In this document: positions 47,458 through 59,589 of the stretch, in pieces
Layout of the letters: every line of letters begins with the position of its first letter
Position numbering within the stretch: position 1 is the first letter of the stretch
Assembly: GCA_031835245.1 (NCBI GenBank)
Contig: JAVKOQ010000101.1
Coordinates: 1-64,000, forward strand
Source: Balamuthia mandrillaris
Taxonomy: Eukaryota > Discosea > Longamoebia > Balamuthiidae
DNA: 64,000 nucleotides
Reading direction: 5' to 3'
Notes under the pieces: generated by a model
Databases searched by the model: none
What the model saw: the letters and a program-made list of their open reading frames with translations, nothing else
Told to the model about the DNA's origin: nothing
Program-made: the position numbers and the translations under genes

Positions 47458-48129
47458 GGTTGTTGCAGTTACACATTTCTTCTGTTCTCGTTCTCCCTGA
47501 GAGGAGCAAGTGCTTCTTTTTCCGCTCCTACGCAAGCTGCTGCCGCTGTTGTTGTCCTTTCTTCGTTGTTGTCTATCGGAGACCTTTCCCATGATGACAT
47601 CACTGAAAGGCCTTCGCCGAAGCTTCGGGGCTTGCTTCTCGGTTGTTCCAATAGCACTCGTTTGAGGACCAGCGGAAGAAGGAAGAGTATCGTTCCCAAC
47701 GTCTTCTTCGGAATCCCCACCGCTGATATCCCCTTCGTAACAGAAAAAGAGCTGTTGATGCTGTTGTTGGACCTTCCATTGCTCTTCCTGTTTGGCGTTG
47801 CCCGGTTCCAACAACAGAGAGTCGTCCTCGTAGCCCAACTTCTGCCATTGGGAAATGAGGTCCCCCATACATTCCTTCCTTCTCATTTCCGCAATGTTTG
47901 GGGAAAAGCAGGAAGAAGAGGAGGAAGAGAGGGAACAAGAAGAAGAAGAAGAAGAGAGGGAACAGGAAGAGGAAGAAAGGGAAGGGGAAGAAGAAGCGGA
48001 GGGCTTCTTGTGTTTCGGAGAAGAACTTTCGTCGAGACAAATGGTGTACGAGTCCAGGTCCCCTCCTCCCAGCGGGGGAGCAGCCAGGGACTCGTCGCCA
48101 TAAAACGATTTTCCTTTGAAGAGGTTCAT
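44427..48129 (-). CDS. F-box/SH2 protein
   Basis: Seven exons (48,129-46,426, 46,286-45,915, 45,842-45,589, 45,425-45,335, 45,263-45,207, 45,083-44,787, 44,714-44,427) close in phase, 1,020 aa. The first 550 residues are low complexity (poly-Ser, poly-Thr from a GTT repeat at 47,411-47,460, acidic tracts). An F-box is split by intron 1: SYIPSELFAH then IFSYLDWRSICSLTAVCASW. A helical middle region follows (ILNKQLQETSQLLVEVQQG). The C-terminus has KDDTVTVSKWNLLTKLFGPY and an SH2 domain: GLINRIRAEEICKMYPGCLI with the phosphotyrosine-binding Arg in IIRFSRT. The region before the SH2 resembles the linker before SH2 in STAT or Cbl proteins. F-box plus SH2 suggests a phosphotyrosine-guided SCF ubiquitin ligase adaptor. 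An F-box/SH2 protein is known in Dictyostelium (FbxB, from memory). Additional 5' exons are possible. Confidence 0.85.
45125..45182 (-). repeat. (TC)n on the coding strand, F-box/SH2 intron
   Basis: About 56 nt of GA on the plus strand between the exons that end at 45,207 and start at 45,083. Confidence 0.92.
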
Positions 48130-49566
48130 GACTAGTCGTAATAATTGAAACTGTATCAGAGTCGGAGTACGATGAAGATTCGGAATCGGATTCGGTTTTA
48201 GTTTCGGTTTTAAAGGACTGTTTTTTCCTTTTTCTCTTTTTCTTTCTCCTACGATGCCGCGGATGATATTTCCTCAACTCCGTTTTGGACTAATCGTGGT
48301 GGTCGTGCTGTCGTTTGCGAGGGGGAGATAACAAAAGGAAAGGCTTTCTTTAGAGTTGTTGCTCTTTCCTTCCTACAATGAAAGAAAAAAAAGCAAGGTT
48401 TCAGAGAAGAACAAGCAGGAGGAGGAAGAAAAATAAAAAAATAGTAAGGCAGAGAAGAGAATATCTGCAGAAGCAAGAATAGAGAAAAGAAGGAGAAAGA
48501 ATAGGGGGGAAAAATAAGAGCTGCTTCTTCCACTTCTTCGCGTTCGCTTCTTTTCTGTTTCTTGGAAATAACGACCGCCATACTCCCACCCAACGATGAC
48601 GTTTGTTGCTTTTTCTTCAAAAGAAGAATTACGCGCATCCTCTTTCTTGGTAATCCTCTCCGCCTTAAATAAACAAATCTTCATCCTCGCCGTTGTCTTC
48701 TCCTCTCTTCTCGTTTTTCACCCATTTCTTTTTCTCCATCATCAAAAAAAAAAAAAAAAAAAAAGACTCCAACCAAAAAAATAAATAAAATAGATAAACA
48801 ACAAACAAACCTTTTTGGATGGTCTTGGTTGTTTAAACTTTCAAGCTTCTCTGCTCACCAAAAAAAAAAAGGGGGAGGAGGAAGGTTTGGACAAGCTTAA
48901 TCGCTACTCGTTGCGTGTGTCCGTTTTTGTTTTGTCTCTCTTTCTCTTCAAACTGCTGCTACCTTTTTTTTGTCCCCTTCTCCCCACCCACCAACAAAAA
49001 AAAATTCGTAATTCGAACAGCGCGCCTTTTGCTTATTTTACGTGAAGTGCGGCAAAAAAAGGAGAGAAAAAAAAAGAAAAATCGATTTTTTTTTTAACTC
49101 AATCTGTGTGCGCATTCTTAAGCTTGTCTCTTTTTATCGTCGGCACCCACGAAAAGGCACGTTCTGTTTTTTTTTTTTGGCTTTTTCTGAGCCGACGTAC
49201 CAGCCGTTTCTCTTTGCTTTGCTTTTCTTCTTTTTCTTTTTTTTTCTGGGGGTGACGGAAGTGCGTGGGAGTACATGACACTATTCATACCCCGATTTAA
49301 AAAAACTTCGGAAATACCACTTAACAAGTCATGCTGTGGTGTGTGAGAGAGAGAAGCAATTACCAACGAGAGAGCGAGAGACCGAGACGCGCCAACATGA
49401 CACCATTTTCTCACGACGACATGATGAAAATGCTCCGGTTGCTGTGCAATTAAACGTGTACCATGGAAACACATCACGACGACATGGAACCTTACATAGG
49501 TTGCTATGGTAACGATGGTTTTCCCTTAATTTCTGCTCTGGAAAGAAAAAGGAAGAGTGCAGCAAG
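48130..49566. other. Intergenic region, possible 5' exons of the F-box/SH2 gene
   Basis: Minus-strand frames at 48,372-48,247 (KERATTLKKAFPFVISP...) and 48,277-48,130 (KKQSFKTETKTESDSESSS) look coding but I could not link them with valid splice sites. 48,740-48,790 and 48,850-49,100 are rich in poly-A and poly-T. The F-box/SPRY promoter must lie near 49,400-49,560. No RNA gene is seen. Confidence 0.45.
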
Positions 49567-50713
49567 ATGGAGGTGGAGAAGCCAGACGGTTTGGAAGACC
49601 TGCCCCCCGAGTTGTTGTGCCTTATCTTTGAGTTCATTCCCACGCAAGAGCTGTTGCCTGTATTACTACTTTCCAGCAAATGCCTCTCTGCGGCCTCGGA
49701 CGAGCAGTCTTGGCTGCAGCGCTGCCGCGACGACCTGAACCTTTGCTACAAGATCGATCCTGAATCCTCCTGGAAACAAAACTATCAAAGTTCATCATCA
49801 CCTTCTTCTTCTCCTCCTTCTTCTCTTGTTTCTTTGCTCATTCTTCTAAACAACTTCAAAAATGCAGTGGGGGTGATGGATTGGGATCCCTCGCAGGCCA
49901 CTCTGCCCCAACCCCAACTTAGCGTGCTGTGCAAGCAGCTAAACGTCACTTCGATCGCTTGCGCTTCGCAAGTCAGCAAGGAGACCTTCTTTTTCCCTCG
50001 CAAGGGCGTTGTTGAATGGGACGACAGGTTGGTCCTTTCGAAAAATCATCAAATATTTGCTGTTTGTCCTTTTCTTCATCTCATCTTTGCGGTCTTCCTC
50101 GTTTCTCTCTCTTTCCTCCTCTCGTCTCTACATAGCGGCTATGTGAGCGTTCGTGGCAATCGCTGCTTCACGACTGGGATTCACGCGGTGGAGTTTGTCA
50201 TCCTGAAGAGAAACCGTTCCATTTGGAGCGTTGGCTTTATCGACGATGACTTTGACTGCAGAATACGCGCGTTTTGGAGAGCGGATGGCACCAGGCCCTC
50301 CACCACCTGCTACAGCTGGGGCAACACCACCAGCGCCTCTCACAGTGGTTTGTATTTTGTCTTGGCCTTTCTTGCTTGCTGTCCTCTTCTTCATTGCTGT
50401 CTCTTCTGACTCTTAAACGACAGTGACGGGTTCACCAACAGCTTACTCACGCATCCGTGCGGTGCCATTCGGCTGGAAGGAAGGTGATCGCTTGGGCGCA
50501 TTAGTGGACATGAACGTCGGAAGGATCCATTACTTCCTCAACGACAAACACGTGGAGACTCTTCCGTTGGAACCCAAGTCCAAGAGGCTATGGCCCGTGG
50601 CCACCCTGTTGGACAAGGGCTGCTCTGTGGAGCTGCGGAGGAGCAGCCCTTCGGTGTACCTGCCGAAACTAGAGCAAGCCATTGTGAATCGTTGCCCTTC
50701 TGTGTTGCCATAA
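49567..50713 (+). CDS. F-box/SPRY-domain protein
   Basis: Three exons (49,567-50,027, 50,136-50,347, 50,424-50,713) close in phase, 320 aa. The F-box is near the N-terminus (LEDLPPELLCLIFEFIPTQE, LLLSSKCLSAASDEQSW). After a Ser-rich linker comes a SPRY fold: GYVSVRGNRCFTTGIHAVEF, IWSVGFIDDDFD, GDRLGALVDMNVGRIHYFLN, LWPVATLLDKGCSVEL. The layout matches the FBXO45/FSN-1 type, in which SPRY picks substrates for ubiquitination. The start codon gives a compact 5' leader; the ATG 99 bp upstream (49,468) is in another frame. Confidence 0.88.
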
Positions 50714-51081
50714 AAGACTTTTTTTTTTGTTCTCGTTGTGTCGTCAAAAATTAAAATTTGTGGACATGAATGTCGACAAAAATCAATGATAGACACCAGC
50801 TTTAGTGCTTCCATCCAGAGTCGAACCAACGGCAATAATGATTTACCGCCATTTTTTTGTTTTGTCGACGTTAAAAAAAAGCGGAAAGAAAAAGAGTGGT
50901 GAACGGAGTAGCGAAGAAGAGGAAGAGGAGGAAGGGAAGGAGAAGAAGCGCTGCTTCGCCTTTGTGAGAGAGGGGAAAAGAAGGAGTAGCACCACACCAC
51001 CAAACTACTCCTTTTCTGTTATTTATTCGAGCGGAATCATTTTCGAAATCGGTCACTCTCCTCACAAAAACGAAAAAAAAA
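50714..51081. other. Spacer with poly-T terminator-like run and promoter of NUP155
   Basis: 3' UTR of the F-box/SPRY gene and promoter of NUP155. GAGTCGAACCAACGG at 50,818-50,832 resembles the T-arm of a tRNA read backwards, but no complete tRNA can be folded. No gene is seen. Confidence 0.45.
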
Positions 51082-51545
51082 ATGTTTTCTCCCTCTTTTC
51101 GTGCTGAGACGACCGCCACCACTACCGCCGCGGCTGCTGCTGATCCTCTTCCTCTTCAAACGCCGGGAAGTGCCGCTGCCGTTCCCTTTGACGGCAAAAT
51201 CTTGGAGGCGCTGCGCGCAGCCGCCAAAGAGATTGACCAAAATCTGGACCGCGACGATAACTTCCCTGAGCTTTGGGATCTCTTCACCTCTGGTGCCACT
51301 GCCGACTACACGCTCAGCGTTCGCCCCCAGTTTTACAGGAAGAAGATTGTGGTCCTGCCGGAGGTCTTGTTGGAGCAGTACAGCCGGCTGGAATGCAAGT
51401 GCTTCATGGGCATCTTTCCTCAGATCAACCGAGCCTGGATTACCATCGACAACCAGCTGTTCCTCTGGAATTATGACGACGGGTTCGTTGAAGCTCGATA
51501 GTTTTTGTTGATGTGGTCATGTTTTTCTCACTCTATTTTATTTCC

Positions 51546-51583
<38 letters not shown>

Positions 51584-52109
51584 TTGTTCTCTTTCTTCTT
51601 TTTTTTCCTTTTGTTCTACTTTGTCCGTCTTCCTTTGCGTTCGTTTTTTTGTTTTGCTCTTCTCTTTTCTCTTTTCTGTGTTCTCGTAGGAGCGACTTTT
51701 GCGTGTATGACGGTTTGGATCAGATTATAGTGAGCGTGGGATTGGTTACTCCCAAAGCTAACGTCTTTGTGGACGAGATCAAGTACCTGTTGGTGCTCGC
51801 TACCCCTGTTGAGATTGTTATACTGGCTGTTTGCTTTGATGGAAACACAATCTTTGGCGAGCTAAGTTTACATCCCAGTAAGCATTCTCTCGTCTCTCCC
51901 GTCTCTCCCGTCTCTCCCGTCTCTCTCTCGTCTCTCTCTCGTCTCTCTCGTCTCTCTCTTATTTTCTATTGAACAAAAGCACAATTGGCACTGGCTTCCG
52001 ATAATGTCAATATGCTGGAAATTGTTGGAACGAAGGATGGCCGTATATTCATGGCTGGCAAAGACGGTTGTCTCTACGAGCTCTATTACCAGGTTAGCCT
52101 TCCTTCTTT

Positions 52110-52148
<39 letters not shown>

Positions 52149-52807
52149 CTAATCGGAAGCTTGCTATGAGTAGGCGGAGGACGGCTGGTTCAGCAAACGG
52201 TGTAGAAAGATCAATCACTCAGCCAGTATTTTGGGATCTTTAATGCCCTCTTTTCTCAAGTATGTTTCTTTTTATCCAAAGCCATGCCTTTCCTACTCAC
52301 ACACACACACACACTCTCTCTCTCTCTCTTCCTTTCCCTACTATCTTCAGATTCGCACAAGAGGATTCACTCACCAACATTGTGGTCGACGAGGCTCGTC
52401 ACATTCTTTACACACTTTCAAAGAAGGGCAGCATTCAGGTAATATTATTTTCCATCACACTGTCTTCAGTGATTTAACAAACTCCCTTGTTGCTTCTCTC
52501 CATCACCCCATAGGTTTTTGATCTTGGCGAAAAGGGAGATTCTATGAACGTGGTCACACAAGTTGGAGATGTTGTGAAGTTGGCCTATTCGCTCTGTCCA
52601 CAGTTGAAGAAAGAGAAAGAGGTACATTTCTTTACACAGAAGCAATTTTTTTTTCGCTTTGCAAACTCAATTTCTTTCCCAAACAACAGATTAAAGTTCA
52701 ATCCATTCATGTCATACCTCCCTCTGAGTCTAAGCGGGTTCACCTTGTTGCCATTACCTCGACTGGCGTTCGATTTTACTTTACCACCAATAGCATGGAT
52801 TCTGTAC

Positions 52808-52838
<31 letters not shown>

Positions 52839-55800
52839 CCCTCGTTCCCTTATCTCACTTTAATTCTTCTTTATTATTATTTAAAGGGAGTATCTTCCTC
52901 AGTTCTACTACGACCAACTCTTTTGGGAATGATTCACGTTCGAATGCCACCTGATTATTCTCGCTTTATGACTCACGCCATGCCCCCTATATCTTCTCCT
53001 GCTGCTGCTAGGTCTGGCTATTTTCCTGGAACCGCCCAAGGTGCTCATTCTCTCGTCTCTTTCTTTCTTCTCTCCATCACTACCTTATAATGCTAACGCC
53101 TGTTATCATAAAGAACGAGAGCGCGAACGTGTGAGAACGTATTCTGTTGATACTACATTTTACTCGCACGGCGTACTTTTGATGGCCGATTCTCGAAGCG
53201 AACAAAGCGACACACTTTTGGCCATATCACCTGATATTAACGAGACTCTAATGCGCCAACGTGGAAACTATTAGTGCGTTTTCCTCTCTTACCTTCAGAC
53301 ATGTTTATTTCTATTCGTGTTTGTTATATTCTTCATATTGGATTGTTCCTTTCGTGTTGCTCTTTTCTTCCTTTCGTGCTACCTCTGTTATTCTAACTGC
53401 TGGAAAATACAGTGGAGACTCAATGATTATATCATCGCGACCGGGTTTCTTCGAGACAGCAACAGTACTGGAAATACAAGGCAAAGTGTGGAGTATTGCC
53501 CAAGTCCCTATTTCATTGTCTTTAATGCGAGGAGCGAGTTCTTCCTCCTCCATGATCGGTGCCGACGGAGAGATTTACTCTGCGGAGGATAGCACCCACT
53601 TAGAAAATTTGAGCAACGAGTTAGCAGTTCAACACTTCGTGCCGCCGCGTCAGTATCTCTGTCTCACGAACACGGGCCTCCATTTCTTGGTCAAGATGAG
53701 GCCTGTGGATCATCTTTTGCAACTGTTGCTCAATTCTGGTGGAGCTGACACGGATGCTCTTACGGTTCGTTTCTTGCTTCTCTTTCTTCTCTATTTCTTT
53801 TGCAACCCACTTAACCTCTCATTTATTTTTCTGTCCATTTGTGTTTGTTTTTATTCGTTTCATTTCTCTCTTTATTTGTTTTACAGCAATTTTTTGAGCA
53901 ATATGGAAGTACTGAGGCTTGTGCAATGTGTCTTATTTTGGCTACCTCGTCCAACACGCGATCGTCGCCAAGGTCTGCAATGGAAGGATCTCTCACTCCG
54001 GATGGTCGAGGTTACTTCTCTCCGTCTGTTACTGCACCTGATCCTAACGTGGCTCTGTGGGCTACGCGAGCCTTTTTCAAGCATGGTGGTCATCCTCGCT
54101 ACGACCCTGGTGGTGGCGCCTACTCACAACCGACGCGTATGTCTTTATCCTCTCTGTTCTACTCTACTTTGTTTCTTTAAACTTATGAACAAAAACCTCC
54201 ATTAAAATATAAAAACAGAACAAACAACACCACGAGCTCAAGCCAGAGGACAAGCAACGCCCTCTGCGGCTGATGCCTCAACTGGAGGAGCGATGTACAT
54301 GGGACAAGCCATCATGCGCCGACCAGAGATCATCTTCTCAGGCAGTCACAACGGCTTTTGTCTATATCTCTCTCGCATCTTGCGGCCGGTGTGGAATCGT
54401 CCCATCACCATTGTGGAAGGCCTCAACCAATCCCAATTTTTGGATCTAGAACAGAGCTTGTTGGCGCTTCTTCAGTTCTTAGAGCAGAACCCCCACTTTG
54501 CACCCATTCCTGCTGAACTTCGAGCTGCTGCTTCTTCGGATAGTTCTCTGCAACAAAGAGAGTTGGAATCCCCTCAAGCTGGACGTGCTGCTGCTCGCAT
54601 TCGCGTCGACGGGGATGAAGAAGGAGAGGAACGACACTATTTACGCTCTCCTGCCGCTTCTGCCAGAATGCAAGACCGTTTGCAACAGCTTTATCATCGC
54701 AAGTCGGGAGACGAGGCCAAACGCGCTGAACAGCGCTCTCTCGCCCACGCTCATCTTCTCCTGCGCCGTTGCAAAGAGACCTTCTCCTTTCTCTCCATTT
54801 TGGGAGATCATCGCTTTGCTCGCGTGGTACGCAGGATTCCAGAGGAGCTTCAAGTTCAACTCACTCGTATCACTTTCTCCGAGTTGGTGACCACTCCGGC
54901 TGGCTTTGAGCTCACTCGCTTATTGGTGAACGCTTTGCTAAGCCTTTACACGGGTAGTGCTGTCAACACTTCCGCTAAATCTGCTGATGCTTCTACATCT
55001 TCTGGCGGTTCTTCTGCTTCTTCCTCTGCTGCTTCCTCATCCGTTTCTTCCATTGGCAAAAGAGCAACCCTGGAAAGAAGGCGAGGAGCAGAACTGAACG
55101 ATGACGAATACATTCACGAATCCGTAGATGCTATCTGCCAACTCCTTCGTCAACGCTGTCCCTCCATCTTTGGCGAGGAGGACAGGATCCGCTTCAAAGC
55201 AGAAGAGCTACTCTACAAGGCCAAAACTGGAAGAACGGCTCGCGAGAGAGAAGACTACTTGGTGCCCTCTCTTCGCATGTTCCTACAGATTGCTGCCCAT
55301 ATGACTCCTGCCGAGCTGCAGGCTATCAGCGAGGAGTTTCAGTTTCTGCACTACTATCACGGCGTGGTCTCTCTTTGCTTGCTTTGTGCAGAGGGAGCTG
55401 ATCCCGCTCATCTCGCTTTATCTTGGTACAAGGAGCAACAACAACTACAACGGGATGATTCTCTCCAACCTTCTCTTTCAACGAGCGAGACAGGAGAAGC
55501 AGCAGCTAGAGCCACTTTTGAAGCGAGACAACAATGTTACCAGCCTATCATCTCCGTGTTGGACGAGCTCCTAGCCGGCATTCCTCCCTCCTTTTCGCAC
55601 AAACTACCACAAGAGGTCCTCCACGCACGACCCACGATAGACCCCACTTTACTCGAGCGCGAAAAGGCCCAAACCTTGCAAGTTGCCCTCGCCGATGAAC
55701 ACTCTCGCAACGACCAGCTCTGGCACATCACTCTCTATGACTGGTTTACCGAACACAATCTCACGCACCAACTTTTGGAGAGCTGCATCCGTTTCGACAG

Positions 55801-57157
55801 CCCCTTCATCGAGGACTACCTGCAACACACCTCTTTAGAGCTCCTCTCCAAATACTACATCCACAAACGACGCTTTGATGCCGCTGCACTCTGTAACGCT
55901 CGTTTGGCCGAGCGGAAGGGAGGAGCAGAGGAAGGATTGACGTTGGAAGTAAGAGTGGAGAACTACTTGGCGAGAGCGGTTTCTTGCGCCAAGAGTTGCG
56001 TAGGGAGGGGGGAGATGTTGCATGAGCTGCAGCAGAAGATGGACGTGGCGCAGATTCAACTGAAGATCAAGCAGGAGTTGGGCAGGCGGTTGCCCCATTT
56101 TGTCCAATTTAGCGAGAACGAACTAGAGGATGCGAAGAGGTCATTGGATTATGAGCTGCTTTCTATTTCGGAGGTACTTGCTCTTATTTCTTTCTTCTTG
56201 CTCTTGCTTCTTTGTCGTCTTTATCTTCTTTATCTTCTTCTGTTCTTATTCCATGATTAACTTTTTGACTTTTATAAACAGTTGTATAACAAATACGCAA
56301 AGAAATACGGTCTTTGGGAGAGTTGTTTGGCCATATTGAAGTGCTCTGGCCACAACGATCCCGCTCTGGTCAAAAAGTTTTGGGAAAACATCGTGTTGGA
56401 AGGTTCATTTTATCTTTTTGCTTCTGTCTTTCTTTTTTTTTTCTTTTTTCTTACAGAAAATCCTTTTTACAGAGTTATACAACGCGGACAGTCCAGATTA
56501 TACGGTGGATTCGCTGCGCACGCGCATCGTTTCCGTTGGAAGAAGTCTCCAGTATCCCAACGAGCTTGTGCTTCCCATCCGTTCGTCCTCCTTTCCTTTG
56601 CCTTTCCTCTCCCTTTTTCTGGTAATTCGTTTGCTAAAAGACATACCATTTAAACAATAGCGTGGCTGTGCAACTATTTGGAGCTCAAGAGCTTTGAGTA
56701 CCAACGATGGCACTACGGATGGGTCGTCCAAACAATGCGCGAAATCGGCGTGCCCTTCCCGCAACTCTTTCAAATCTACAACAAGTTTTTCCACTCGAGC
56801 GATTCCTACTGGAGCAGTTCAGCGACCACAACCATCCTTCCTGAATCCTCTTCTTCTTCCTCATCTTCCTCTCTTCGTCCTCAACAACAACCGTTTTCTC
56901 CGCAACTTCACATCCTAAAAGTGCTCTTCTGTTTGGTGGAAGAGTGGATGGCGTATCGATTTTCCAAGCGGGCCACCTCGTTGGACGTGGCGCAGTTTAG
57001 AGCGGCCAAAGCGGAGCTGCATTTGGAGGAGTATGTCATGGCGTTGGGCGCGTTGCCGACCACCTCCGCTTCGTTTGCTGCTGATGTGGAGAAGTGCAAA
57101 GAGGGATTCCGAGAGTTGCTCGCCATTCTTCGTGAGAAAGAAAGCGAAGAGTATTAA
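51082..57157 (+). CDS. NUP155: Nucleoporin NUP155/NUP170
   Basis: Fifteen exons close in phase (51,082-51,482, 51,690-51,877, 51,980-52,092, 52,174-52,259, 52,351-52,438, 52,514-52,621, 52,690-52,803, 52,887-53,040, 53,114-53,273, 53,413-53,764, 53,887-54,136, 54,219-56,173, 56,282-56,402, 56,473-56,580, 56,661-57,157), 1,564 aa. It is an inner-ring scaffold subunit of the nuclear pore. The N-terminal beta-propeller has the family motif [20 protein letters not shown]. The helical solenoid has [20 protein letters not shown], then [32 protein letters not shown] and the [17 protein letters not shown] block. Length is about 170 aa above human NUP155, partly from Ser-rich loops. The stop is 41 bp from the stop of the convergent ATPase gene. 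Confidence 0.93.
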
Positions 57158-57198
57158 ACAATGAATAAACTGCAGTTTAAAATGAGACCTTTTTTTTG

Positions 57199-58290
57199 TT
57201 AAGGAATGAGAGAAGGAGAAGAGGAGGAAGATGGTTGTTGGTGAGATGAAGAAGAAGAGAAAGAGAGAAGACGAAAGCGATCTCCTGACAGTTCGAATGT
57301 TGCCTTTGTAGTTGTTGTTGATGAGGACGAGGAAGAAGAAGCGCCATCTAGAAGGGAGAGAGAGAATGGGTTGTGTTGGCCTTGGAGCAGAAGCACCAGA
57401 GGGAACCACCGCTGATAGAATGCGGTGGCGCGAGAGTGAGAAGGCATTGCTTCCAAGTTCAACGTGTCTGATACTAAAACTGTTGAGAATGGGTTTGTTG
57501 AACTGTTCAACAAGTTAGAAAAAAGAAAGGAAGGTGGAAAGAAGAGAATTGAGAAGCAGAGACGAGAGAAGAAAGGAGGAAGCAGAATGAAAGAATACGA
57601 ACTTTACAGAGGAAAGATAGTTGGCAGCTTCACGAACAAAAGCGGCCGTTTTGGCTAGAGTGGCAGCGGAGGTAGCTCCCTCCACGAAAAATGAGGAAAG
57701 GTCATCGATGGCAAGGAGTTCGGGCGGCGGTTGCATGAGGTGAAGGCTCGCACAGAAGGCTCTTAACTCAGCTTCGTTATCAATGTACCTGCGGAATTGG
57801 AAGAAAGAAACGACAAGAAAGAGAGAACAGAAAAGAAAAAAACGAAAGAAAGAAAGAAACGATGAGACAAGAGAGAAAGAGAGAGGAGAGGAAGAGAGGA
57901 GAGGAAGAGAGAGAGAGAGAGAGAACTTCATTTGAATCCTTTCAAGGACAGTCATGTCCGGTTCAATGGCGGCAGGAAAGAGGGGCAGCTGGTTACAGAT
58001 CTTTTGCTTCATGCAGAGAAAGAATACAGCATTTGGTCGTTGAGCATGGCTCTTTGCATAGTTATAAGCATACTGAAACAACAATGAAGTCTTTCCACTG
58101 CATAGTTTTTTTTGTTGTTTTCATTCTTTCGTTTAAGCCATTTGAGTAGCAGAAAAAAAAAAAGGGATGCCTGATCATACCAACGAGGAGGACCCAGCAG
58201 CAAAGAACAATGCGACTCGTGTTGCCACTCGCTGGGGTCTTCAGCAAGGGCTGATGGCTCAACAGAGAAAAAGAATCTGAGGTCTAGCAT
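57199..58290 (-). CDS. RecA-fold ATPase, SWSAP1-like
   Basis: Four exons (58,290-58,181, 58,097-57,927, 57,788-57,603, 57,502-57,199) close in phase, 256 aa. Walker A GPPRCGKTS is split by intron 1 and followed by LLFQYAYNYAKS and NAVFFLCMKQKI. A Walker B-like strand is PPELLAIDDLSSFF; TVLVSDTLNLEA and AFYQRWFPLVLLLQG follow. The compact size and the short insert after Walker A recall SWSAP1, the partner of SWS1/ZSWIM7 in RAD51-dependent recombination; other small RecA paralogues are possible. The donor of exon 3 (GTTCGT at 57,602) was chosen because it restores the frame; the nearer GTAAAG does not. Confidence 0.65.
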
Positions 58291-58565
58291 CAAATGGTTT
58301 CGCTTTTTTTTTTCGGTTATTTATTTTTTTTATCGTTTTACTTTTTTTTTAACAATTCCAAGAAAAATTTGCGATGAAATATCACCGCTTTTGCAATCCG
58401 TTGGAGTCGAACCGACGACAAAATCCCATTCCGAAATAATTAATAATAATTTCCAAATTTGTAAATAATATTTGTTTTTGTTTGTAATGCTGTACACGAA
58501 AACCTCTTCTCCCCCTATTGCCGAAATCTACACATGTTTTTTTTTGTCCCTGCTGGGAGAAAGGC
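58291..58565. other. Spacer with tRNA-like 3' half
   Basis: On the minus strand around 58,418-58,392 GTCGG-TTCGACT-CCAAC folds into a T-arm followed by GGATTGCA, like the 3' half of a tRNA, but no 5' half with a matching acceptor is found within 120 bp upstream. Probably a relic. Confidence 0.35.
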
Positions 58566-59112
58566 CTATTCGGTCGAATTTTTTCTCCTTGTGAGACGTC
58601 GGTAGAAGCCTTTAAATACGGCGGGCGTTCTTCGCGAACGAACCGACTGGCGGCCTCTTCGTCGTATTGTTGGGGAGGCAGCTGTGGGCGCCTGTTCTGA
58701 GCTGTTTCTGATGATGGTATCGCCAATTACAGTTGGGGTACAGTTGTTGTCCTCCTCAAAGCACAAGAGCTCCTCTTGAGCAATTATCATGGACAATGGT
58801 TGTTGATAACAAATGGTTCGTGGAGCAGCTCTTGTTCTTCCTATTTTTTATAAATATTTTTAAACGTAGAGAAAGGTCAGAGAAAATGAGGTCGTGCTTA
58901 GGTGGTGGTGCAAATAGTTTGTGACGGGACGTACCAGTTCGTGTGTTGTTCAGAATGAGGTGACCCGAGTTGTTCAAAGAGAAAACGGCAGTGGCCTCCC
59001 TGAGGCTTCGCAATGCCTCTTCGCTCTTCTGCCGAACCATACACCCAATGCTTCTGCTTTGTGAGCCCGTTCTACGCAGGGCTCTCTGGGACGTCCGTCT
59101 GAAATTCTCCAT
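58566..59112 (-). CDS. Hypothetical 150-aa protein
   Basis: Two exons (59,112-58,935 and 58,840-58,566) with GTACGT...AAATAG borders close in phase. I do not recognise a family. The N-terminus is basic (MENFRRTSQRALRRTGSQSR) and followed by SEEALRSLREATAVFSLNNS; the second exon has IIAQEELLCFEEDNNCTPT and a basic C-terminus (RRRGRQSVRSRRTPAVFKG). No membrane segment or signal peptide is visible. Confidence 0.5.
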
Positions 59113-59589
59113 ATTCTGTGCGGCGGGTTGTTATGTGTGTGTATGTGTCGTGCTTTGTAGCCTGTATGTCCTTCTCAATTCAGCTTTGATCGTTGGTCGG
59201 AAAAGAAAAAAGAATAAAAAATGGGCAGCAAACTGGGTTAAAATAGGAAAAGCTCCCATACGCCACCCCACACGTCAGCTTTACCTGTTTAGGATACCAA
59301 ATGCAGATACAAAGCCGATTTGGAAAAACTGGCAAATTAGGAAGCTCCTAAACTCTCGGGAAGTTTTTTGATTGGTTGCCGAATGGAAACTGCCCGAAGT
59401 AAAAGACCAGCCTTTTCGTCGACATTTCCGCTTTTCTCCTTTTTGTATTGTTCATCTGTTTCCACGTGCGTGAAAAGAGGGATGGGTTGAACTTTGCGCC
59501 AAACATCTGCCAAAAAAAACAGGTCGCAAAGTGAATGGTTGGGTAGAAGCGGGATGGATTTTACTTGAAACACCTTTGGTCTTATCCAT
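59113..59589. other. Spacer between two tandem minus-strand genes
   Basis: It holds the 3' UTR of the WH2-SH3-PRA1 gene and the promoter of the 150-aa gene. A minus frame 59,573-59,337 (DVWRKVQPIPLFTHVETDEQ) is open but without a start or splice link, so it is not called. Confidence 0.4.

Noticed and set aside
49468-49738. Alternative upstream start for the F-box/SPRY gene
   Set aside because: The ATG at 49,468 opens another frame that does not contain the F-box; the 49,567 start gives the F-box directly.
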